Assembly (NCBI GenBank): GCA_013141065.1
Contig: JABFRR010000008.1
Coordinates: forward strand, 62,001 to 126,000
Direction: 5' to 3'
Origin: Bacteriovoracaceae bacterium
GTDB taxonomy: Bacteria > Bdellovibrionota > Bacteriovoracia > Bacteriovoracales > Bacteriovoracaceae
Length of the DNA: 64,000 bases
This document shows positions 17,437 to 25,363 of this stretch, one piece after another. The notes under the pieces are model-generated. The model worked only from the letters and a program-made list of their open reading frames with translations, did not search any database and had not been told where the DNA came from. Each line of letters begins with the position of its first letter. The first letter of the stretch is position 1. The translations under genes and the position numbers were made by a program.

Positions 17437-19189
17437 AAGCACTCACCCAATCAATGGAAAATAATTCATTTTTTTGTTCTCTCTTTCGTATCAGAATATT
17501 TTCAAGAACTAAAACATCCATCTCTGTCGTCATAAAACAATTCAACGCCTCTATCGGATTTGAAACAATCGGCTCACCTCTTACATTAAAGGATGTATTA
17601 ATGAGAACCGGGCAACCCGATCTATTATAAAATGTTTTTAACAATTGATAAAAGCGGGTATGAATTTTTTCATCTACTATTTGCAATCTCGCCGATCCAT
17701 CAACATGAGTAATCGCCGGCATTAAGGTCTTATTTTTTACTTGGGTCGTAAAAAGCATGTATGGTGAAGGATTAACTTCATCCCAGTTAAAAAAATCAGA
17801 CACATGTTCTTTTAAGACTGCTGGGGCAAATGGCCTAAATGATTCTCTCTTCTTTATTTTTAAATTCATGATTGATTGCATATTGGGAAAACGTGGATCA
17901 CCTAAAATCGACCTGGCACCTAATGCTCTTGGGCCAAACTCTGCACGACCTTGAAAAAAACCAACGACACTTCCTTTGATAATTTCTTCACTTATTTCTT
18001 GATCTATTTCGTCGACACTCTCAAAAACATTATAGTTAAACCCCAATTGATCCAAAGTCCTTTTAATAGATTCCTCACTAAAACTTGGACCCAAAAGAGA
18101 TCCTTGCTGTGAATCCAACTCCACTAAGCGAGGCTGCTTTTTTTCTAAATAATAATACGCCAAGGCAGCACCTAGAGCACCGCCAGAGTCTCCGGCAGCT
18201 GGCTGAATCCAAATATTCTTAAAGAGATTGCTTTCTTTTAATTTACCGTTTGCCACACAATTAAGTGCTACACCACCGGCCATAACGAGATTTTCACTGC
18301 CAGTTAATAATTTAATATGTTCAGCTAATTTGAAAACGATTCTTTCAGTAACTGATTGAACTGAGGCTGCTAAATTCTTATGATGCTGTAACAAGGGGCT
18401 TTCATCACGCCTTTGAGGAAATTTAAATAATTCTTCTAATTTATTCGTAAACATTCTTTGATCGTTAGAAAAATCAAAGTAATCTAAATTTAATTGGAAA
18501 CTGCCATCACCATTAAGATGGATTAGTTTATCAAAAATAAGTTGTTCATATATTGGTGTGCCATATGGGGCAAGTCCCATCATTTTGTATTCACCTGAAT
18601 TAACTTTAAAACCCAAGTAGGCAGTAAATGTAGAATAAAATAGACCGAGCGAGTGCGGAAAATGGATTTCAAATAAAGGTTTCAAGTTTGAGTCATGTCC
18701 AAGCCAACCACTCGTTGTTGCCCATTCCCCCACGCCATCAATACAAAGAACAGCTGAATCATTATAAGGTGAAACATAAAAAGCAGAAGCCGCGTGCGAA
18801 AGATGATGTTCACTAAAATAAAGTGGAATTTTTTTATTAGAAAGCTTCCTGAGAGATTTGTGAATTATTTTTTTAAAATATATTTTCTCTACAAGCCATT
18901 CTGGTATGACGTTCAGAAATGTTCTTAGGCCTTTTGGAGATTTTGAAAAGAATGTTTCTAGTAAACGATCAAACTTTAAAAGAGGCTTGTCATAAAAAAC
19001 AACACAATCAACTTGTTCGAGAGACACACCTGCAACAGAGAGACAAAACTCTATTGATTGCAATGGAAAAGCCTGATCATGCTTTTTCCTGGAAAAACGC
19101 TCTTCTTCAGAAGCTGCAAGTATTTTACCATCTTTTAATATAACAGCAGCACTGTCATGATAAAAACATGATATTCCTAAAATCAACAT
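17423..19189 (-). CDS. carbamoyltransferase (NodU/CmcH/SxtI family)
   Basis: A 588-residue cytosolic enzyme that transfers the carbamoyl group of carbamoyl phosphate through carbamoyl-AMP to a hydroxyl of a sugar or other small molecule. The N-terminus MLILGISCFYHDSAA, the HLSHAASAFYVSP metal/nucleotide block, DGVGEW, the MAGGVALNC segment, and RAEFGPRALGARSIL are all characteristic of the Kae1-like domain plus C-terminal domain. Length matches the family (about 570-610). It is the middle gene of SGNH, carbamoyltransferase and SxtJ, with the downstream overlap suggesting coupling. The acceptor is unknown; a surface glycan is likely given the neighbours. Confidence 0.93.
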   Translation of the reverse strand: MLILGISCFYHDSAAVILKDGKILAASEEERFSRKKHDQAFPLQSIEFCLSVAGVSLEQVDCVVFYDKPLLKFDRLLETFFSKSPKGLRTFLNVIPEWLVEKIYFKKIIHKSLRKLSNKKIPLYFSEHHLSHAASAFYVSPYNDSAVLCIDGVGEWATTSGWLGHDSNLKPLFEIHFPHSLGLFYSTFTAYLGFKVNSGEYKMMGLAPYGTPIYEQLIFDKLIHLNGDGSFQLNLDYFDFSNDQRMFTNKLEELFKFPQRRDESPLLQHHKNLAASVQSVTERIVFKLAEHIKLLTGSENLVMAGGVALNCVANGKLKESNLFKNIWIQPAAGDSGGALGAALAYYYLEKKQPRLVELDSQQGSLLGPSFSEESIKRTLDQLGFNYNVFESVDEIDQEISEEIIKGSVVGFFQGRAEFGPRALGARSILGDPRFPNMQSIMNLKIKKRESFRPFAPAVLKEHVSDFFNWDEVNPSPYMLFTTQVKNKTLMPAITHVDGSARLQIVDEKIHTRFYQLLKTFYNRSGCPVLINTSFNVRGEPIVSNPIEALNCFMTTEMDVLVLENILIRKREQKNELFSIDWVSAYAKD

Positions 19190-19206
19190 TACGGAAATCT
19201 CTCCCT

Positions 19207-19902
19207 TTACTCTAAATTTTTTTTATAAAATCCCGTTTGAATCCTCTGTCCCTCTGGTGTGATATGTCCATCTGGAAAAGTGTATTTCCCTTTAAAGCTC
19301 ACCTCTGAATTGATAACTTTATAATTCACACCTAGTTCTTTTAAATAAATTTCAAGTTGTTTATTTTGCCAAAGATGAGCTGGATCTTGGTCATAGCTAT
19401 TATTAATAAAAACGACGAATTTCCCTTTTGGAAATGTGGCTTTATAAATGCCGCCAATTTTTTTAAAAATATGGGCAACTAACTTTATATGTCTACGGTG
19501 AATTTGTGGCAACTTTGGCAACAAACTATCAAGCCATTTATACTTATTGATAAACTTATAAAATGAAGTAATAAAAAATCTATCTTCAAAAGTTCCATAA
19601 TATGACACCGATTCATTTTCGTTTAACTGATAATAAGGGCTGGATTTTCGACTCCATTTCAGATAATTCTTGGAACCGATGGTACGCTCAAATAAAAAAG
19701 GAAAAAAGTTATAGACCAAGACTCCTTCTTTTTCTTTTATTAACTTAAGTGCATTTCGAAATTCTATTAAATATAGGGAGTCATGAGGTCCCCCACCTTG
19801 TAATCCCCAATTATAAACATAAAAATCTTTTAGATCTTTAGATAAGAGTGCTGCCAAAGTGTCTTCTTCTTTGCAGCCATCTCCAAAAACATTTGAATCT
19901 CC
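19207..19902 (-). pseudogene. SGNH/GDSL hydrolase-like protein, 3' part of a gene split by IS110
   Basis: This part begins at the GDS motif (GDSNVFGDG) and continues with EEDTLAAL, VYNWGLQGGGPHDSL and TFPDGHITPEG, whose DGH supplies the catalytic Asp and His of SGNH enzymes. An in-frame TAA lies two codons before a TTG at 19917, inside the element, so no proper start exists. The missing N-terminus is at 21384-21583, beyond the IS element. Precise removal of the element joins HFIIAGD to SNVFGDG in one frame, giving about 296 residues. The original gene led the SGNH, carbamoyltransferase, SxtJ operon and probably acted on a surface glycan. Confidence 0.78.
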
Positions 19903-19910
19903 AATGTAAG
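19898..19910. repeat. element end: TCTCC direct flank and ATGTAAG inverted repeat
   Basis: TCTCC (19898-19902) repeats the flank at the other end (21384-21388), and ATGTAAG (19904-19910) is the inverse complement of CTTACAT at 21373-21379. These define the transposase-distal end of the IS110-like element. Confidence 0.65.
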
Positions 19911-20155
19911 AATACAAGGTTTATTTTGTACTCAGTTTTTAATATTTTTCTATACTTAAAACTTAATCATTTTTTTTGAAAAAGTTTTCTCCTCAACTAA
20001 AACGTTGCTCAAATAAAAATAAGATCATTCTCCAATTCGTGCTCTTACTATAGAGCTACATCACGGTGTTCGATCCTCAAATCCCCATACTCCTTGAGAG
20101 TGCGATTATCCTATAGATAAACCACTAGATAAAAATCGGGGGCAAGTTGAAGATT
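19911..20155 (-). ncRNA. candidate bridge-type ncRNA region of the IS element
   Basis: This 245-base stretch after the transposase stop has no reading frame. IS1111-like elements carry their guide (bridge) RNA at this end. Two short segments match the junctions: TCTCCAAT (20029-20036) is identical to the element end at 19898-19905, and TCTCCT (19988-19993) equals the opposite junction at 21384-21389. They could be donor- and target-recognising loops, but 6-8 base matches in AT-rich DNA are weak evidence. Confidence 0.25.
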
Positions 20156-20176
20156 GAGGGTAGCTATGCTGCCCTC
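20156..20176 (-). terminator. hairpin overlapping the transposase stop
   Basis: GAGGGTAGC (20156-20164) pairs with GCTGCCCTC (20168-20176) with one G-T pair and a 3-base loop, over the transposase stop codon. There is no T-run, so it may be a structural part of the element end rather than a terminator. Confidence 0.4.
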
Positions 20177-21221
20177 GATAATCTTTTGTATTCAAGTTCA
20201 ATTTTATTCTTCTTTTTATAAGCTCTCTCGTCTTTTAAAACTCTGAAGCAAATCGCTAATATCTTTCTTGCTATTGCCACTTTTGCTTTGTTGTAATTCA
20301 TTCTCTTTCTTAAAAAATCATATTCCGCTCTTAGTTCCTCATCACTAGCAATTGCCGGTATCACAGCTTCTACCAGTGCCCATCGAAGTAGATGGTTTCC
20401 ACTTTTTGTAATTCGTCCCTGAGTTGTCTTTCCCCCTGAGGAATAAGTTGCAGGTATTAGGCTGCATAGCTTGATAATTTTTTTACTGTTTTAAATCTTT
20501 CAATCTCACCAATTTCAGAATCAATTAACATTGAAAAAAATTGTCCAATACCTGGAATCGTTTTTAATAGCTGAGCATTCTTGCTTTCTTTAAAATTTTC
20601 TCCAATAACGTCTTCAATTTCTTTAATGTAAAGATTAATCATATCTATAAAACTCATTTCTCTTTCTATTAGTGCCCTATCCATTGGGCTAAAACAAAGT
20701 TCTTCTATTTGTTTTCGCCCTTTCTTTCCAAATTGATCCGTTACTGCTTTCCACTTCTGTACTTCTTCTGGATAACGATCAACTATTGTCACAATTCTAT
20801 TTTTTACTTTCGTTCTCGTTTGAACAAAAAATATTCGTTGTCTTAACAGCGTTCTCAAGTCTCGTACTTCTCTCGGTGCCACATAACATTCAGGGATCAT
20901 GTTCACTCGTAATAGATCTGCTAAAACAGTTGCATCGATTTTATCAGTCTTAATCTTTGCTTCAGCAATTGCTTTTACTTTATACGGATTTGCTAGCACA
21001 ACATGGTCAATCATTTCTTCAAGCCACTCGTGCATTACTTGCCAATTTCTACAAGATTCCAAAACCGCAGCAGAGTCATTGGTGAAAGGCTTTAAAAACT
21101 TATTCACGTCTGCTTTTTTATTCATTACCTGACCAGATCGTAAAACTTTTCCCATCTCATCTTTCACCACTAAGTAAGAAAACTTTTTGTGATAATCAAC
21201 ACCAATGTTATACTTTGCCAT
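20164..21221 (-). pseudogene. IS110-family transposase with a one-base frameshift
   Basis: The N-terminal DEDD (RuvC-like) domain is complete: GVDYHKK with the first Asp, LESCRNW with Glu, and KTDKIDATVLADLL with two Asp. The C-terminal domain begins LLKTIPGIGQFFSMLIDSEIG. At about 20460 the frame stops (SYAA then TAA); reading on in the next frame gives IPATYSSGGKTTQG, which holds the conserved serine region, then ITKSGNHLLRWAL and the rest to 20164. One missing G (GCAGGCC becoming GCAGCC) explains the break. The start at 21221 has GAGG five bases upstream. Full length would be about 352 residues. The element is probably not self-mobile unless the break is a sequence error. Confidence 0.87.
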
Positions 21222-21316
21222 GTGTACCTCCAGGTTAGGGGAACCTCGGTTCGCCCTCTCATAAATTAAGCTCAGGCCCATTCCTGAAGCTTCTCTATTT
21301 AAATCCTGAGGTACAC
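21222..21316 (-). promoter_or_regulatory. inverted repeat that can hide the transposase ribosome-binding site
   Basis: GTGTACCTC (plus strand 21222-21230) is the exact inverse complement of GAGGTACAC (21308-21316). In the transcript, the upstream copy can pair with the copy containing the GAGG ribosome-binding site just before the transposase start. This could limit translation from read-through transcripts, or be part of a structured leader. The pairing arms are 9 bases with 77 bases between. Confidence 0.5.
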
Positions 21317-21372
21317 TTTTAAAATTTTCCATTCTCTACATTTATTCCGGATTGACTTCAGTAAGCTATTCA

Positions 21373-21388
21373 CTTACATACCGTCTCC
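21373..21388. repeat. element end: CTTACAT inverted repeat and TCTCC direct flank
   Basis: CTTACAT (21373-21379) mirrors ATGTAAG at 19904-19910, and TCTCC (21384-21388) repeats the opposite flank. Together they mark the transposase-proximal end of the IS110-like element. Confidence 0.65.
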
Positions 21389-21583
21389 TGCAATAATAAA
21401 ATGCTTATTGGCATTCATATTCAAAAGTGTTTGATCTATCACCCTAAAATTGAATTCATTATAAGTATAATTCTCATAATAGTTTTTAATAGAACTATTA
21501 TTCGAGCTCTCTGCTGTGGCAGTATAAGAGAAAATGAATGCACAAAAGAGTGCTCTAAGAACTTTATTGTTTTTTTTCATCAT
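21384..21583 (-). pseudogene. SGNH/GDSL hydrolase-like protein, 5' part cut by IS110
   Basis: The first 67 residues of the split SGNH gene: a signal peptide (MMKKNNKVLRALFCAFIFSY, cleavage near ATAES), then a spacer ending NANKHFIIAGD, the strand that leads into the GDS nucleophile motif. Past this the frame enters the element and stops after two residues (GM). The missing remainder is at 19207-19902. Tandem ATGs at 21583 and 21580 are the start candidates; no strong ribosome-binding site is visible. The 232-base gap to the divergent gene at 21816 shows only AT-rich sequence with no clear element. Confidence 0.72.
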
Positions 21584-21815
21584 ATCGCACTAAGGATTTA
21601 TGTGAATTAATTAGAGCATACTTAATAAAAAAACAAAAGCATGCAAGGCGACAACATAACGAATGAAAATGATTTTTAATCATAGTTTGTCTATGCTTAG
21701 ATCATGATATTTAATCACCCACTTCATATCAATTATTATCCTTATAAAAAACAAAACTTAAAGTGTATTATTAGTAATTTACAATTTTTGGGGCAGCACG
21801 TACTGTTAGACCATT

Positions 21816-22766
21816 ATGAATTATCGAAGCGTTCTCACATTTCTTTTCAAGTTATTATTTGCATTTTTTTTACTTAATTGGCTCATTTCTCAAAACAAGC
21901 TTGATACGAAACTGGTACTGCTAACATTCAACAACCCACTTCAATTAATTTTTTGTCTTACTTTACTGCTATTTGATGTTTTTTTAAGTGCACTGAGATG
22001 GAATATACTTTTAAAAACTAAAAAAATACTAATACCCTTTAGGGATGTTTTAAAAATTCAATGGATTGGTCAATTTTTTTCGATAGTCCTCCCTGGTGGT
22101 GTCACTGGTGACTTGATTAAAATTGGTTACATTTCATCAATCCAAAAATCATATTCTAAAAAGACTCTCCTGTTATCTATATTTATCGATAGACTCGCTG
22201 GCCTTTACTCCCTTTTAGTAATTGCGGGAGTTAGTAGTTATATTTTTTACGATAACCTGATTACCTATAATCCATTATTAAAGAGTGTAATTTTTATAAA
22301 TGCAGCTTTATTAATTTTATCTTCATTCGCTCTGATCTTTTTTTTTCTCAATCTAAAACACCAACTAAAAATTAAATCAGTTTTTAAATCTAAAAAAATG
22401 GATACTCTGCTTGATTCAATCTGGGATTATAATCTGCATAAAAAAGAAATGTTCTATTGTCTATTGATGAGCCCTTTGATTCATTTTTTGGTCATCGGAG
22501 CTTTTTGGGTGATTAATTTACCATTTTTTGAAAAACCACTTGAATTAAAACAACTATTAAGTGTTATTCCTCTCGGTCAATTAGTGACTGCACTTCCAAT
22601 TTCACCTGCTGGTTTAGGAGTGGGCCACCTTGCATTTGAAAGATTATTTCATTTTATCGGTCATTCCAATGGAGCTTCACTATTTAATGTTTTTTGGATT
22701 TTAGTTTTTTTAGTCGATTTATTAGGTATAATTCCTTTTATTTTTCTAAACAAAAGGAATAATTAA
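21816..22766 (+). CDS. LPG-synthase-TM/UPF0104 family integral membrane protein
   Basis: A 316-residue protein with about eight membrane helices. Segments typical of the lysylphosphatidylglycerol-synthase membrane domain family (PF03706) are present: the SALRWNILLKTK helix end, IQWIGQFFSIVLPGGVTGDLIKIGY, SIFIDRLAGLYSLL, and the late PISPAGLGVGHLAFERLF. Family members move or modify lipids in the inner membrane, as flippase-like or glycan-export partners. It lacks the soluble lysyl-transferase domain. It is divergent from the split SGNH gene and convergent with the MORN protein gene, one base between stops. A link with the carbamoyltransferase locus is likely but unproven. Confidence 0.82.
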   Translation: MNYRSVLTFLFKLLFAFFLLNWLISQNKLDTKLVLLTFNNPLQLIFCLTLLLFDVFLSALRWNILLKTKKILIPFRDVLKIQWIGQFFSIVLPGGVTGDLIKIGYISSIQKSYSKKTLLLSIFIDRLAGLYSLLVIAGVSSYIFYDNLITYNPLLKSVIFINAALLILSSFALIFFFLNLKHQLKIKSVFKSKKMDTLLDSIWDYNLHKKEMFYCLLMSPLIHFLVIGAFWVINLPFFEKPLELKQLLSVIPLGQLVTALPISPAGLGVGHLAFERLFHFIGHSNGASLFNVFWILVFLVDLLGIIPFIFLNKRNN

Positions 22767-22767
22767 G

Positions 22768-23529
22768 TTATTTAGCAAATTTTCCACTTTCATCAAATGT
22801 TTTCCACTCTCCAACTTTTAAATCTTCTTTGAATTCTCCAGTTGTTTTTATTTTTCCATTTGAAAAATAAAAACACCACACACCTTCCTTGAGCCCATCC
22901 ACATACTGCCCTTCACTGTACGTTTTTCCATTCTCAAAATAACTTACCCACTCTCCACTTTTTTTCTTCCTTGAAAATCCACCTAGGATTGCGACCGCTC
23001 CATTTTCATAAAATTGTCTGAGTTGTCCAGAAGGGCTATGGACTTGACTTGATCCATCGAGAACAGCTAAGGGCGGTATGAAAAATTCACGTGCTGGAAT
23101 AATTCGCTCTTCTCTATATTGATAGAGGATTTGAATAATTTTTATACGACTATCTTCTTGTTGTGCTTGAGTCACTTTTTCATTTTCAAGATCAACTAAG
23201 TATTGTTTTGAAATAAATGAGGGTAATTTATTTTGAACAAAATCCATCTCGTCTTTGTGATTTTTAAGTGCTCTCAAAAATATCTGTGTAGAATTGGGAA
23301 AAGCTTTATAAACCTTTAATACATCTTCTTTATCTAACTTGAACAAGGACTCTAGGCCTTCTAGGTTTTTAAGCACCCAAGTCATGTAAACAGGATCTTC
23401 TAAAAATCCATTCGTGATTACTTCTAATGCTAATTTATTGGGCATTGTTTCTAGATACTTAACAAAGTCTTTAAATCCAATATCTAATTTTTGCTTATAT
23501 TTTTTTAGATTTTCAATATTGAGCCTCAA
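22768..23529 (-). CDS. MORN-variant (YwqK-like) repeat protein
   Basis: A 253-residue protein without a signal peptide. The first 160 residues are helical and unrecognised. The C-terminal part has MORN_2-type repeats: QLRQFYENGAVAILGGF, GEWVSYFENGKTYSEGQY, GLKEGVWCFYFSNGKIKTTGEF, then VGEWKTFDESG (each G-x-W-x-x-Y/F-x-x-NG-x-x-x-x-G). Such repeats form beta hairpins and are found in varied effector or interaction proteins. The gene overlaps mutY by 17 bases and ends the operon Xre, vWA-like, mutY, MORN. Function is unknown. Confidence 0.75.
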   Translation of the reverse strand: MRLNIENLKKYKQKLDIGFKDFVKYLETMPNKLALEVITNGFLEDPVYMTWVLKNLEGLESLFKLDKEDVLKVYKAFPNSTQIFLRALKNHKDEMDFVQNKLPSFISKQYLVDLENEKVTQAQQEDSRIKIIQILYQYREERIIPAREFFIPPLAVLDGSSQVHSPSGQLRQFYENGAVAILGGFSRKKKSGEWVSYFENGKTYSEGQYVDGLKEGVWCFYFSNGKIKTTGEFKEDLKVGEWKTFDESGKFAK

Positions 23530-24571
23530 TCTTTAATATTTTCATACTGGTTGATGTTAAATTTAATTTTTTATCATGCACTTTAAATGAGTACTCAATT
23601 CCCATTCCCTTGGTCTGCAACTTAAAATCTTCTAAGTCCATATGGCATATATAATTTTCTATTGAATACTTAGTAATTCCGGACTTAAAAGAATTGAGGG
23701 CAAGGTATTTTTTTTTGAATTTAATTCCGGGATACTGCTTGAGTTTATCATCATTCGTTTCAAGCACAAATGTTGGTAATTCCCACTGGCCAGAAAGCCA
23801 CTGGGTCTCGTTCTTTTGATACACTAATATTTTTTGTTGTTTTGAGACAATAATTCTCAATAATTTAATATAAAGATCTTCTTTTTTTTTATTAAGAGAA
23901 ACTAGTGGATAATCGAGTGGTTTCTTATTTTGAAAGGCTACACAGCCCAAACGCAAGGGGCATAATACACAAGATGCTTTTCTTGATTGACAAACAATTC
24001 GCCCTAGGTCCATCAAGCTTTCATTAAGTGCTCTTGCACTGACGAAATTTATTTCAGTTAAAATTGATTCATTTTCAAAATCATGCCAAAGCTTCTTTTG
24101 GAGTTTAGGTCCCTTTTCTAAACTGACTCCATAATAACGAGATAGCACTCGTTCAAGGTTTGCATCTACGGCCAACGCTTTTTTATCTGCACCTATCGCA
24201 ACAATTGCATTAGCTGTATATGGGCCTATTCCTTTCAATCCTAAAAGAGCATCAAGATTTGTTGGTATTTTTCCTTTATATTTTTCTACAATTTGAATTG
24301 CAAGATTTCGTAAACTCCGTGCTCGACGATAGTAACCTAAGCCTTTCCACTCAATACAAACCTCTTCTTCAGTCGAGAGTGCTAAGTCAAAAATAGTTGG
24401 GTAAGTCTTAAGAAATCTTTCAAAGTGGTTTAAAACAGTTCCGACTGTAGTCTGCTGAAGCATAATTTCAGAAACAAGTGTTCTATAAAGAGTTCTCTCA
24501 CGCCTCCAAGGAAGATCGGAGTATTGGCCTTCAGACCATTGAATGAGATTTTTAAATAATGGTAGTGTCAT
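23513..24571 (-). CDS. mutY: A/G-specific adenine glycosylase
   Basis: A 352-residue DNA repair enzyme that removes adenine paired with 8-oxoguanine. Diagnostic features are PWRRERTLYRTLVSEIMLQQT (with the Glu that acts at the base), the helix-hairpin-helix LKGIGPYTANAIVAI, catalytic Asp in VDANLERVLSR, and the [4Fe-4S] ligands in the pattern C-x6-C-x2-C-x5-C (CQSRKASCVLCPLRLGC). The C-terminus is the NUDIX-like 8-oxoG reader domain (QWLSGQWELPTF). The start directly follows the vWA-like gene stop and its end overlaps the MORN gene. Confidence 0.95.
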   Translation of the reverse strand: MTLPLFKNLIQWSEGQYSDLPWRRERTLYRTLVSEIMLQQTTVGTVLNHFERFLKTYPTIFDLALSTEEEVCIEWKGLGYYRRARSLRNLAIQIVEKYKGKIPTNLDALLGLKGIGPYTANAIVAIGADKKALAVDANLERVLSRYYGVSLEKGPKLQKKLWHDFENESILTEINFVSARALNESLMDLGRIVCQSRKASCVLCPLRLGCVAFQNKKPLDYPLVSLNKKKEDLYIKLLRIIVSKQQKILVYQKNETQWLSGQWELPTFVLETNDDKLKQYPGIKFKKKYLALNSFKSGITKYSIENYICHMDLEDFKLQTKGMGIEYSFKVHDKKLNLTSTSMKILKIEAQY

Positions 24572-25363
24572 TTATCTACACATTTTAATAAATTCTCTTG
24601 CATAGTCAATCAGATCATTAGAGGTAAAGGCCTTGACACCGTCCCCAGTCATTTTTGCGCCTGTGCTTTCAAGAAACTCACGCATTTCCGCTGACATCTC
24701 ATCAATATCAGTTACAACTAAAAGATACTTTGCTTTTGAATCCTTCATCCATCTTAAAAGTTTTGCTTGATCATTAGTGCCATAACCTAGGCAAGCACTA
24801 CCATTATCTCGTATTTGCTTTAACGAAGTATTATAAACGGAAACACTCACTTTACTTTTACATCCTTCAATAATTTTTTCCATAAATGATCTGCGATCAC
24901 AGTGCTCAGGATCTTTATTGTAGTCAACTGTCTTTAATGACGAAGAGACATCAAACCACACTTCAATCTCTGGAGGAGGTCCATTTGCTTTTTCTTTTCC
25001 ACAAAAAATATCAAAATAATTATTCTTATCACAATTCACTAAGCTCGTTTCAATTGCATTAAAAGTTTTGAGTTCTAATTTTCTTTCTTCAATAGTTGAG
25101 ACTTCTTTAGGAGATTCTTTTTTCTCCATATAGCCTAATTGTGGATGAAAGCACCCATCTCCCATTGGTACACACTTATCCATTTCAGCCTGAGCAAAAT
25201 GAGTCGAATTTTTCATCTGGCCATAACGCTCTAATGTATCTTGAAGCATAGAAATTTTCTTAGGAGATAAAAAAATCATTTCCATTTTTTGAGGATTGGC
25301 AAAGGCTAAATCAGCGTTGAATAAAAAAACCAAAGCAAGTATCTTAAAAATTATTTTATTCAT
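24572..25363 (-). CDS. secreted protein with a vWA-like domain
   Basis: A 263-residue protein with a signal peptide (MNKIIFKILALVFLFNADLAFA). The C-terminal half resembles a von Willebrand factor A domain: EVWFDVSSSLK carries the D-x-S-x-S metal-ion (MIDAS) motif, followed by a VSVSVYNTSL strand, AKYLLVVTDID strand and a final helix. Several cysteines (CDRR, GCKSK, ACLGYG, MCR) suit a disulphide-bearing exported protein. It shares four bases with the end of the Xre regulator and abuts mutY. Domain assignment is from motif reading only. Confidence 0.65.
   Translation of the reverse strand: MNKIIFKILALVFLFNADLAFANPQKMEMIFLSPKKISMLQDTLERYGQMKNSTHFAQAEMDKCVPMGDGCFHPQLGYMEKKESPKEVSTIEERKLELKTFNAIETSLVNCDKNNYFDIFCGKEKANGPPPEIEVWFDVSSSLKTVDYNKDPEHCDRRSFMEKIIEGCKSKVSVSVYNTSLKQIRDNGSACLGYGTNDQAKLLRWMKDSKAKYLLVVTDIDEMSAEMREFLESTGAKMTGDGVKAFTSNDLIDYAREFIKMCR

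Larger units (their letters stand above)
19903..21388 (-). mobile_element. IS110-family insertion element, about 1486 bp
   Basis: The element holds a DEDD-type IS110 transposase (frameshifted) with about 261 noncoding bases downstream of its stop and about 160 upstream. The ends are supported by 5-base direct flanks (TCTCC on the plus strand) and 7-base subterminal inverted repeats, ATGTAAG and CTTACAT. IS110 elements usually lack true terminal repeats; subterminal inverted repeats and a long 3' noncoding end point to the IS1111-like group. It interrupts the SGNH gene exactly at the codons for GDS. Which copy of TCTCC belongs to the element cannot be told. Confidence 0.8.

Noticed and set aside
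20055..20080. GGTGTTCGATCC resembling a tRNA T-loop
   Set aside because: No acceptor, D or anticodon arms can be found around it, and it lies inside the IS element.
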